Below are positions 57,101 to 64,000 of a DNA stretch of 64,000 bases, one piece after another. Positions within the stretch are counted from its first letter, which is position 1; every line of letters begins with the position of its first letter. The notes beneath the pieces were generated by a model. The model worked only from the letters and a program-made list of their open reading frames with translations. It did not search any database and had not been told where the DNA came from. The stretch is from Akkermansia muciniphila. Lineage in GTDB: Bacteria; Verrucomicrobiota; Kiritimatiellia; RFP12; JAAYNR01. Position numbers and translations under genes: made by a program. The stretch covers positions 1 through 64,000 of the forward strand of contig CAMBQN010000003.1 in assembly GCA_945870025.1 (NCBI GenBank), given 5' to 3'.

Positions 57101-57835
57101 TTTGATTCCGGCTCGACGCTGGCGGCTTCGATCGGTTTGGCGCGCTTCCGCCTGGAGCAGAACGAGGAGTGGGAGTATTCGGTGTATTATGGGGATTGGG
57201 AAGCGAGAGAGACCGATTCGAGCAAGCTGATTGGCGATCTGACGTATAGCTGGTTCCCTTCCGAAAAAGTGGCCATGAGCGCGTATTTTGCGCATGATAT
57301 TCTGCCGGTGGCCTATCGATTGGTGCCGTCCGACACCTTGGGGCTGAATGCAGGCTGGAAGGTGTCCGACACGTGGGACTCCCACTTGCGCAGCCAGTAT
57401 TCGTTGTATGGGGATGACAACGCGATGTACCAGTTTGCGGTCGATTCGTTCTGGGATGTCGCGCCCGAACTCAATCTCTCGTTCGGATTGGAATACGCGA
57501 TGGCCTCGACCAGCGATTACAACCCGTACTATTGGACGCCTTATTGGGACGAACGGGTGAGCGCGATCTTCCGGTACGCTCAGGCGTGGCCCGGTTATGC
57601 GTTCAACATTGACATGATCTTCGGACATCAGCGCGAAGGCGCGCGTCCGCAAGAGTACAATGAATGGGGCGTCTTCTACGGTGACGCGACCGAATGGGAG
57701 AACGCCTGGGGCATGGCATCGACTTACCGTCAGCAGCTCAAGAAACACTGGGACCTGATGCTCGACGTCCGGACGATGTTCCTGCGTAGCTACGCAGACC
57801 ACAGCTTCTACCTAAGCCTCGATTATACGTTCTGA
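54161..57835 (+). CDS. TPR - polysaccharide deacetylase - outer-membrane beta-barrel fusion (PgaA/PgaB-like modules in one chain)
   Basis: N-terminal TPRs; KNVAVTFDDGLRSSFDLG and IGSHLHDAHAD deacetylase motifs, VAYPYGDIG; C-terminal amphipathic beta-strands ending LSLDYTF. Confidence 0.85.
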   Translation: MEQIILLAGSRRECVVSGRAIRWLCLLFCLGARVLVANAPFLDPVIAPVTRALIDAAIKEAQTSGDVDVSTPRALLYKGLMLFQKEDYLAAIPYLEEALRQDPTLMGAWEALGWAYWRTDQKEKAVRHFEAFRRLMPNQALPYSMLAQYGILIQDWKMADANFRKALEINPDQYDLRNWYAQNMMRMGRDLEAEQLLKQLIQEDPDRVDIMITLAQLLYFQQRYEDSAELWTRVLKQLPDNANFMVELARIQMVLGNLEEADQLCIAALEREPDLYPALMLRADLADIGDMAGASVERLEAVIRATRDAPMRAKLRERLATRCHAFNDRQPGAFPPSYILDQLAQAVQEDPKNMYLALTYAEYCLIFKQYHEARKWARLVLEAFNRHNVRAKEVYFECALGEGLYDEAEQILDDLYSAYDPSDPMRKYHQARVDLFRGRYVEAMACLDEMEAQAEKGTVLTLLYHGLTESDWLPRTSVRRLYEHLFALKQAGFTFVSPTDIPALIGAKNGVSPAEDAARDEADDANDAREAVPLPARLIDSLRYSFTGERKFKRVSPQKQMREKYRSPGKNVAVTFDDGLRSSFDLGTPVAEDLGVPFGMFVITWRADYDPSVTSWDEMRKYAASGSWVIGSHLHDAHADVAVSSDTNHLARALPNRIWMPAKNRLESMNEWDRRMRQNFRISRKIIDEKLGDAASTLAMVAYPYGDIGQEGTCNLSTLRNPVQTLLAEAARNYQLGFALDRNGYTTTGDSSLLVRRYEPAWYDEGADVVRHAYQNHPLFMARALRIELAKVMGKPHVAEAMLKLLRRDGYPEDLIRKMDFANTAHFRNRSQRAEKALYGSAAFPSPVSAGSVQSSVQSSSEGVYTVAADGTRSTPADDGSWYKPSDVSVGAHVYNSQANNEYEVTREGVRGGFNLNPRTWLGAEYTHSTITQQPRPIRTLTDPLDLTLDYTWENSAINPDILIGAKASREDIRLRSSHRFDSGSTLAASIGLARFRLEQNEEWEYSVYYGDWEARETDSSKLIGDLTYSWFPSEKVAMSAYFAHDILPVAYRLVPSDTLGLNAGWKVSDTWDSHLRSQYSLYGDDNAMYQFAVDSFWDVAPELNLSFGLEYAMASTSDYNPYYWTPYWDERVSAIFRYAQAWPGYAFNIDMIFGHQREGARPQEYNEWGVFYGDATEWENAWGMASTYRQQLKKHWDLMLDVRTMFLRSYADHSFYLSLDYTF

Positions 57836-58031
57836 AGACGCTAACCGATTACGCCGATAACCTAGAGTCTCCTTGCCACACCCACCGTGAGTTGGTATCC
57901 TGAAAACCGTTACAACAACGAGGGGTTCCCATGCGGTTGGGCTGGAATACAATCACACAGCGGGCGGTGCGATTTTCGCGGGAGTGGTCTGACGAGACCC
58001 GCGAGGGGGCCGAGGCCAAAAGGAAGCGCCG

Positions 58032-60590
58032 ATGATCTCCTGCGCCGACAGCATCAGCGACCGCGACATCAACCGCGGCTTGCGTCGCAGCATCATCGCC
58101 TCGTCCGTCTGCATGTTTTTCGCGGCGGTCTCCGGAGGCATTCCCTACGCGATGCTGCTGGATCGGCTGCAGGCCAGCGGCAAAGTCCAGGGCCTGGCGG
58201 CGATGGTCGGACAACTGGCCCTGGCCTCGATGCTGGTCAGCGCCATCTTCTCCGAGCGAATCAGCAGCCGTCGCGCCGTGTGGCGCTGGTGCCTGTTGGT
58301 CAGCCGCTGCCTGTGGTTCGTGCCACCCGTCCTCATCTGGCTTCGCCCGGAATCCTCGACCGCCGCCCTCATCATCGGCATCTCCTGCATCTCGGGGCTG
58401 ATCGGCAACATGGGAAGCGCCGTCTGGCAGAGCTGGATGGCCGATCTGATCCCGGAAAACGCCCGCAGCTCGTTCTGGAGCATGCGTCAGAGTTGGACGA
58501 TGCTCACCTTCCTCGTCAGCATGGGCCTCTCGGGCTGGATGCTCGATGCGTTTGATGCGGGCAATCCCAACGCCTCTACCCTGGGCTTTGCCTGTGTCTT
58601 TTTTCTGGCGGCTATTTCGGGCGTCGCCGACATTCTGATCCATTGGTCGGTCCCCGAGCGCCCGGCCAAGCCCTCCGCGAGCCCCATCCCGCTAGCGCGG
58701 CGTCTCCTCGTCCCGCTCCGCCACCCCAGTTTTCGCAACCTCGCCCTGGCTATGGGATTCTGGGCCCTCTCCTGCACCATCATCGGATCCTTCAGCGCGC
58801 TCTACCTGAAGCGCGTCATGCACGCCACCTACACCGAATTGTCGGTCGCCCCGATCGCCGGCGCCCTGAGTTGCATCCTCGCGGGAATCGTCGCCAGCTA
58901 CATCATTGATCGCGTGGGTCCCAAGACCATGGCGTCGGTGATGATCATCATCTGCCCCTGCTTCGGCCTCTTCTGGTTCCTGATCACGGATGATCCCGTC
59001 TCCTTCACGATCCCCCTGCTGCATCTGACCGTGGTCACCAAGCAGGCGATTGTGCTTCTGGGGTTTTCCACGTTTCTGTGCGCCGGCCTCTACTCGGTGA
59101 TCGGACTCTGCCATCTCAGCCTCGTCGCGGCGATCGCCCCCAAACGCGGACGCACCGTGGCGATGGCCGTGCAGTGGACGCTGATCGGGTTGATAGGCGC
59201 GATCGGTCCCTTGATCGGCGGATTCGTCATGGACGGCTGTGGCGACGGGTTCAACCTGCTGCTACGCGGTTCGACCCGGTTGAACTACATCCACATCCTC
59301 TGTTTGTGCCACGCAGCCGTCGCCTGGTTCATCGCGTTCCCTCTGTTCCGTTCGATCCGGGTTCGGCGCGAGCCGCTCAGTCTGCGCCGCGCCATCAGCC
59401 TGCTGGTCCCCGTCAATCCGCTCCGCTTCGCCTCCGGAATTTATTACGGCCGCATCATCAATCTCCCCGCGACACCCGAACGGCGGCTCCGGGCGGTCGA
59501 GGCGGTCGGCGACACCGGAGCCGAGATCGCCGTCACGGACCTCTGCGCCAAGCTCGACGATCCCTCGCTCGATGTCCGGGAGGCCGCCGTCGTGTCGCTC
59601 GGGCGCATCGGCTCGCGCGAGGCGATCACCCGCCTGCTGGCCGTGATCCGCGATCCGGAGAGCGATCTGACCGTCGGTGCCCTGCGGGCCTTGCGCGAGA
59701 CGCTGCGCGAGGCCCTCCGCGAAAAACCGATGTTCCATCCGATGGGCGCCCTGCTGCAGCAGCCCGACGACACGCCCGATTGGATTCCCATCGTTGCGGA
59801 TGGCGTTCGCCCGCTCCTTTTCCATCCGAACATCGAGGTCGTCCGCGAGGCATCCCGCGTCCTGGGCTGGACGCCCAATCCCGCCGCCCGCGACGCTCTG
59901 CTCGACATCCTACACACGACCCGCATCGAATCCATTGCGCTCGCCACTGCGGCCGCGCTCGGTCGGCAGGGCGATGTCACCGCCGTCTATGCGATCATCC
60001 CCCGCATGCGCGCCACCGCCAACGCCAACGCTGAAAAAGCCTTTGCCGTGGCCGCAGGCGACCTGCTCGGCGTGCCGGACGGCTTCTACAAAATGCTGAC
60101 CCGCGAGGAGCAGACCCATAATTCCGCGCTCGCCGACCTGGTCCGGCGCCTCACGGCAAACAGCGCCCGGCTGGAGGCTGACAAGCACGGCCGGTTCCTC
60201 TCCGAGATGGGACACGCCTTGGCCGGAATCGAAGATCACTACGAGGCGCGCAACCTGATGTCCTGCGCCGACACCGCCCTGCGCATCACCCGCCTCTTCG
60301 CCCAGCACCGGTATCAGATTGCCGAAAACCTGACCGTCTTCCGTTTCCTGCCCGAGCTTGAACGGCACGATACGCGTTTCGCGGCGGGCGCCTGGTTCAT
60401 CGCCCTGCTCTCCGGTGCCTTTGCCCGAGCCGACGCCCCGCCTGCGATGCACCCAGTCCGCTCGCTCGTCGAAATCCAGCTCGCCGTCTATGTCCTCTCC
60501 GCCTGGGCCGACGACCTCTTTCGAAAACCCCGGAGTACGTCGTCCCATATTATGACCATGCCAAACACCGAGGGAATGACACTTACTTAA
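58032..60590 (+). CDS. MFS-type transporter with C-terminal HEAT repeats
   Basis: 12-TM-like N-terminal region; C-terminal DPSLDVREAAVVSLGRIGSREAITRLLAVIRDPESDLTVGALRAL. Confidence 0.82.
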   Translation: MISCADSISDRDINRGLRRSIIASSVCMFFAAVSGGIPYAMLLDRLQASGKVQGLAAMVGQLALASMLVSAIFSERISSRRAVWRWCLLVSRCLWFVPPVLIWLRPESSTAALIIGISCISGLIGNMGSAVWQSWMADLIPENARSSFWSMRQSWTMLTFLVSMGLSGWMLDAFDAGNPNASTLGFACVFFLAAISGVADILIHWSVPERPAKPSASPIPLARRLLVPLRHPSFRNLALAMGFWALSCTIIGSFSALYLKRVMHATYTELSVAPIAGALSCILAGIVASYIIDRVGPKTMASVMIIICPCFGLFWFLITDDPVSFTIPLLHLTVVTKQAIVLLGFSTFLCAGLYSVIGLCHLSLVAAIAPKRGRTVAMAVQWTLIGLIGAIGPLIGGFVMDGCGDGFNLLLRGSTRLNYIHILCLCHAAVAWFIAFPLFRSIRVRREPLSLRRAISLLVPVNPLRFASGIYYGRIINLPATPERRLRAVEAVGDTGAEIAVTDLCAKLDDPSLDVREAAVVSLGRIGSREAITRLLAVIRDPESDLTVGALRALRETLREALREKPMFHPMGALLQQPDDTPDWIPIVADGVRPLLFHPNIEVVREASRVLGWTPNPAARDALLDILHTTRIESIALATAAALGRQGDVTAVYAIIPRMRATANANAEKAFAVAAGDLLGVPDGFYKMLTREEQTHNSALADLVRRLTANSARLEADKHGRFLSEMGHALAGIEDHYEARNLMSCADTALRITRLFAQHRYQIAENLTVFRFLPELERHDTRFAAGAWFIALLSGAFARADAPPAMHPVRSLVEIQLAVYVLSAWADDLFRKPRSTSSHIMTMPNTEGMTLT

Positions 60591-60700
60591 GGAACTATTG
60601 CCTTCTTAATCGTAATCCTAATCTTGATCTTAATCTACTGGTGGAGAACGAATTACGATTAGGATTACGATTATGATCGGAAGCATCGCTTAAGTTAGCG
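60575..60700. mobile_element. Hexamer hairpin element L (126 bp) flanked by 19-bp direct repeats
   Basis: CCATGCCAAACACCGAGGG at 60556-60574 and 60701-60719; ACTTACTTAAG / reverse complement GCTAACTTAAG ends; opposing TAATCN hexamers. Confidence 0.85.
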
Positions 60701-60728
60701 CCATGCCAAACACCGAGGGCCAGCCGCC

Positions 60729-62099
60729 ATGAATCCACCCACCCACGATTATTTCTCAGCCAACCGCGACCGCATCCTCGCCGCGTGGTGCGATCTGTTG
60801 CGCATTGAATCGGTCAGCGCCGACGCGTCGGCGCTGGCGCATTGCGCGCGGGCCGCGGCTTGGCTGAGGCGCTGGCTCAAGTCTGCCGGGTTTCAGGTCG
60901 AAGTGGTCCTGCCTCCGGATGGACGGCCCATCGTCTGGGCCGAACGCCCCGGCGTCCCATCCGCGCCCACGGTCCTGTTTTACGGCCACTACGACGTCCA
61001 GCCCGCAGACCCCATCGCCGCTTGGACGCACCCCCCTTTCGACCCGGTCTGCGTGGACGGTCGCATCTACGCCCGCGGCGCGGAGGACAACAAGGGGCAA
61101 CTTTTTGCCTTCCTTCAGGGCGTGGCCGCGCGGATCGACGCCGGCCTGCCGCTGCCCACGCTGCGGGTGCTCATCGAGGGCGAAGAGGAGTGCGGCAGCT
61201 CGTCGCTGCTGGCCTGCGCCCATGACCCGGCGTGGCGCCAACGTCTCGCGGCCGACACCCTCCTCGTCTGCGATACCAGCATGCACCCCTGCGGTCAGCC
61301 CGCGATCGTCGCCGGCCTCCGCGGCATGCAGACGCTGACCATCACTCTCCGCGGCCCATCGCATGACCTCCATTCGGGCTCTCACGGCGGCCTTGCCCCC
61401 AACCCCGCCCAGGGAATGGCCCGGCTCCTCGCCTCGCTCCACGACCCGCAGGGCCGCATCGCCGTCGCCGGATTCTTCGACGGCTGGGCCGCCCCCACCA
61501 CGAACGAATGCCGCCTGGCCGAAGCCGTCCCGTTTGACGCAGCGGCCTACACCAGCGAAACGGGCGCACCGCCCGAGGGCGGCGAACGGGCGATCCCGCC
61601 CATCCACCGGACCGCCTTTCACCCCACCCTTGAAGTCAACGGGGTTCACGCCGGCTACGGCGGGCCGGGTTGCAAAACGATTATCCCGTCCGAGGCGGTG
61701 GCCAAACTCAGCGCCCGTCTCTGTCCCGGCCAGACCCCATCCCGGACGATGGACGCGCTCACCGCCCACCTGCGCGCCCACTGTCCGCCCGGACTGACGC
61801 TCGAACTCTCCGACGTCCGCAGCGGATCACGCGGCTTCCGGTTACCTGTCGATTCGCCCCTCATCCGTCTGGCCACGGACGTGCTGACGCGCATCGACCC
61901 GCGCGGTCCCCTCTTCCTCTGGGAGGGCGCCTCGATCCCGATCATCGCCACTCTGCAGGAGGTGTCCGGCGCCGCTCCGCTCCTCGTCGGCTTCGGCCGC
62001 GAGGAAGACCGCATCCACGCCCCCAACGAATCGTTTGGCCTGGACCAGTTTCAGCAGGTCATGACCTATGCCGACACCATGCTCGGCGCGCTGGTGTAG
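60729..62099 (+). CDS. M20 family dipeptidase
   Basis: LFYGHYDVQPADP, GRIYARGAEDNKGQLFAFLQG, EGEEECGSSSL. Confidence 0.93.
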   Translation: MNPPTHDYFSANRDRILAAWCDLLRIESVSADASALAHCARAAAWLRRWLKSAGFQVEVVLPPDGRPIVWAERPGVPSAPTVLFYGHYDVQPADPIAAWTHPPFDPVCVDGRIYARGAEDNKGQLFAFLQGVAARIDAGLPLPTLRVLIEGEEECGSSSLLACAHDPAWRQRLAADTLLVCDTSMHPCGQPAIVAGLRGMQTLTITLRGPSHDLHSGSHGGLAPNPAQGMARLLASLHDPQGRIAVAGFFDGWAAPTTNECRLAEAVPFDAAAYTSETGAPPEGGERAIPPIHRTAFHPTLEVNGVHAGYGGPGCKTIIPSEAVAKLSARLCPGQTPSRTMDALTAHLRAHCPPGLTLELSDVRSGSRGFRLPVDSPLIRLATDVLTRIDPRGPLFLWEGASIPIIATLQEVSGAAPLLVGFGREEDRIHAPNESFGLDQFQQVMTYADTMLGALV

Positions 62100-62210
62100 G
62101 CCGATGACTCGCTTACGGCATCCCGCGGCGGGGCTTTGACCGTGGAGAGCGAAGTCGGGCAGTGGACGCGATTTCATCTCGACCTGCCGGTGGCGGAGAT
62201 GGTAAGCTGA
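62100..62210 (+). pseudogene. C-terminal relic of a histidine kinase HATPase domain
   Basis: In-frame SLTASRGGALTVESEVGQWTRFHLDLPVAEMVS* without the preceding kinase. Confidence 0.6.
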
Positions 62211-62337
62211 TCCACATTATCTTCGTCTTAAACGCCAACCGTCGGCCAAGCGGAAGGACTATCAATCGTATCACCGCTCTCGGCGATGAATTGCTGGGAG
62301 CCACGTGTGTTCTATACAACCGATTGAAATGGGCAAC

Positions 62338-64000
62338 ATGAAACCCAACATCGAACGTCCAACGTCAGGCATCGCGTGTCCAACGTCAAGCGTCAAGCGT
62401 CCAGCGTCCAGGGTCCTGGTCGTTGATGACGAAAAGAACATCCGTCTGATGTTCCGCGTCTTTCTTCAGGACGAGGGGTACGAGGTAGAGGTCGCCGAGG
62501 ACGCGAAGCAGGCCCAGGCGCTGCTGGCGAACGGCGTCTGGGATGTGGTCGTGGCCGACATCGTCCTGCCGGGGTTGTCCGGAGTGGAGTTGCTGAAAGC
62601 GATCCGCGCCGCGGCCCCGCCGGACGTGCAGGTGATCATGATAACCGGCGAGCCCACCGTGGAAACTGCGGCGGAAGCCATTCGGGCCGGTGCGTGTGAC
62701 TACCTGACCAAGCCCATTCCCAAGAATGCGATTCTGCGATCTGTGGCGACCGCCACGCATATCAAGCAGATTCTGGATGAGACGCGACTCCTTAAAGAAG
62801 CCAACCATCAGTATCAGCAGAATCTCGAGAAGTTGGTGGCCGAACGCACTCAGGCACTCCAGGAAGCGAATCAGCGGCTGGAAGTGGCCCTGGTCGAAAT
62901 TCAGCGATCCCAGGACGAGATCATCAAGCAGGAACGGCTCAACGCCCTCGGTCAGATGGTCAGCGGCATAGCCCACGACTTCAACAACGCCCTGACGCCG
63001 ATCGTGGGGATCTCGGAGATGCTTCTCACCGACCCCAACGTGCTGAGTGATCCCGATCAACTTCGGTCCGATATCAAGGTCATCCAGTCCGCCGCCGCCA
63101 CCGCCGTCGACATTGTGCGCCGGATACGCGAGTTCTACAGACCGGAAGACGCGCTGGGCACCACGAGCGTGAATCTGGGAAAATTGGTGAATCAAGTGAT
63201 CCTGCTCACCGAACCGGCCTGGAAGGTGCAGTCGCAAACCGAGGGCCACGAGATCCGCGTCGTAAACGACATCAAAGACTTTGCGTCCATCGCGGCCAAT
63301 GAACCCAGATTGCGCGAGGCGCTGGTCAACCTCGTGCTCAATGCCGTGGATGCCATGCCCCAAGGCGGAACGATTCGCTTCAGCGCCGAAGGCGATGCGG
63401 AGACCGTCACCCTGAGGGTCAGCGACACCGGCGTCGGCATGTCCGACGACGTGCGCAAGCGGTGCTTCGAGCCCTTTTTTACCACCAAGGGCAAGCGAGG
63501 CAGCGGCCTTGGACTGGCCGTGGTCTATGGCATTGTGATCCGGCACGGCGGCCAAATCACGGTTGAATCGGAGAAAAATAAGGGCACGAACTTTGCCATC
63601 CGGTTGCCGCTGGTGGCCCGGGAGACGGCCAAACCGGCGAACGCGACGAAGACCACCATTGGCGGGACCGCCCCGGTGCTCAAAGTGCTGGTGGTGGACG
63701 ACGAAGAGTGGGCGCGGGTGCTGGTCCAGCGATTCCTGACACTAAAAGGCCATACGGTACTGACCGCCGCATCGGGGCATGAAGCGCTGGAAACCCTCCG
63801 CCGGGAGCCGGTGGATCTGGTGATTACCGACCGCGCCATGCCCGATCTGAGCGGCGACCAGGTTGCCACGGAGATCAAACGACTCTCACCGGCAACGCCC
63901 GTCATCATGCTGACCGGCTTAGGCAACATCATGGACGTCCAGCGGGAGAAACCGGCCGGGGTGGACTATGTGATCGGGAAGCCCGTCACCCCCGATCAAC
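62338..64000 (+). CDS. Hybrid receiver-histidine kinase-receiver protein (truncated by window end)
   Basis: MKPNIERPTSGIACPTSSVKRPASRVLVVDDEKNIRLMF..; GIAHDFNNALTPIVG; GVGMSDDVRKRCFEPFFTTKGKRGSGLGLAVVYGI; second receiver VLVVDDEEWARVLVQRF; ORF open to position 64000. Confidence 0.88.
   Translation, partial: MKPNIERPTSGIACPTSSVKRPASRVLVVDDEKNIRLMFRVFLQDEGYEVEVAEDAKQAQALLANGVWDVVVADIVLPGLSGVELLKAIRAAAPPDVQVIMITGEPTVETAAEAIRAGACDYLTKPIPKNAILRSVATATHIKQILDETRLLKEANHQYQQNLEKLVAERTQALQEANQRLEVALVEIQRSQDEIIKQERLNALGQMVSGIAHDFNNALTPIVGISEMLLTDPNVLSDPDQLRSDIKVIQSAAATAVDIVRRIREFYRPEDALGTTSVNLGKLVNQVILLTEPAWKVQSQTEGHEIRVVNDIKDFASIAANEPRLREALVNLVLNAVDAMPQGGTIRFSAEGDAETVTLRVSDTGVGMSDDVRKRCFEPFFTTKGKRGSGLGLAVVYGIVIRHGGQITVESEKNKGTNFAIRLPLVARETAKPANATKTTIGGTAPVLKVLVVDDEEWARVLVQRFLTLKGHTVLTAASGHEALETLRREPVDLVITDRAMPDLSGDQVATEIKRLSPATPVIMLTGLGNIMDVQREKPAGVDYVIGKPVTPDQ
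62346..62415 (+). repeat. Ten-unit heptamer array inside the N-terminal coding region
   Basis: CAACATC GAACGTC CAACGTC AGGCATC GCGTGTC CAACGTC AAGCGTC AAGCGTC CAGCGTC CAGGGTC. Confidence 0.9.

Overview
GC-rich bacterial chromosome segment, probably a PVC-group/Kiritimatiellota-like lineage (inferred from gene content only, not proven). It holds about 38 convincing protein genes, one tRNA-Pro(CGG) and no CRISPR array, phage or transposase gene. Housekeeping blocks: manA, a phospholipid cassette (CDP-alcohol phosphatidyltransferase/plsC/cdsA), uppS-cdsA-dxr-rseP, purA, speA, a CCA-adding enzyme, an M20 peptidase and a BrnT/BrnA toxin-antitoxin pair. Three things stand out. (1) A non-canonical exopolysaccharide locus (about 40.6-57.8 kb) recombines Pga- and Alg-type modules: a GT2 synthase with an N-terminal zinc ribbon, a giant PgaB-like protein with a degenerate deacetylase motif, an AlgI-like MBOAT, an SGNH hydrolase, and a TPR + intact polysaccharide deacetylase + outer-membrane beta-barrel fusion. 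A divergent operon carries a receiver protein, KaiC-like and ExeA-like ATPases and a GHL10 hydrolase. (2) A putative lipid-sensing regulon (28-40 kb): a ketoacyl synthase with an apparent Cys-His-Asn triad is translationally coupled to two histidine kinases and an NtrC-type regulator, divergent from a FadL porin gene preceded by a good sigma-54 promoter. (3) Small non-coding hairpin elements recur throughout. They have terminal inverted repeats and internal opposing arrays of degenerate hexamers or heptamers. At least two are flanked by target-site-like duplications (9 bp and 19 bp), and removing one restores an ATGA stop/start overlap. Several provide or overlap stop codons, and one heptamer array forms the N-terminus of a hybrid histidine kinase. 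All calls come from reading the sequence and supplied ORFs; no database search was possible.
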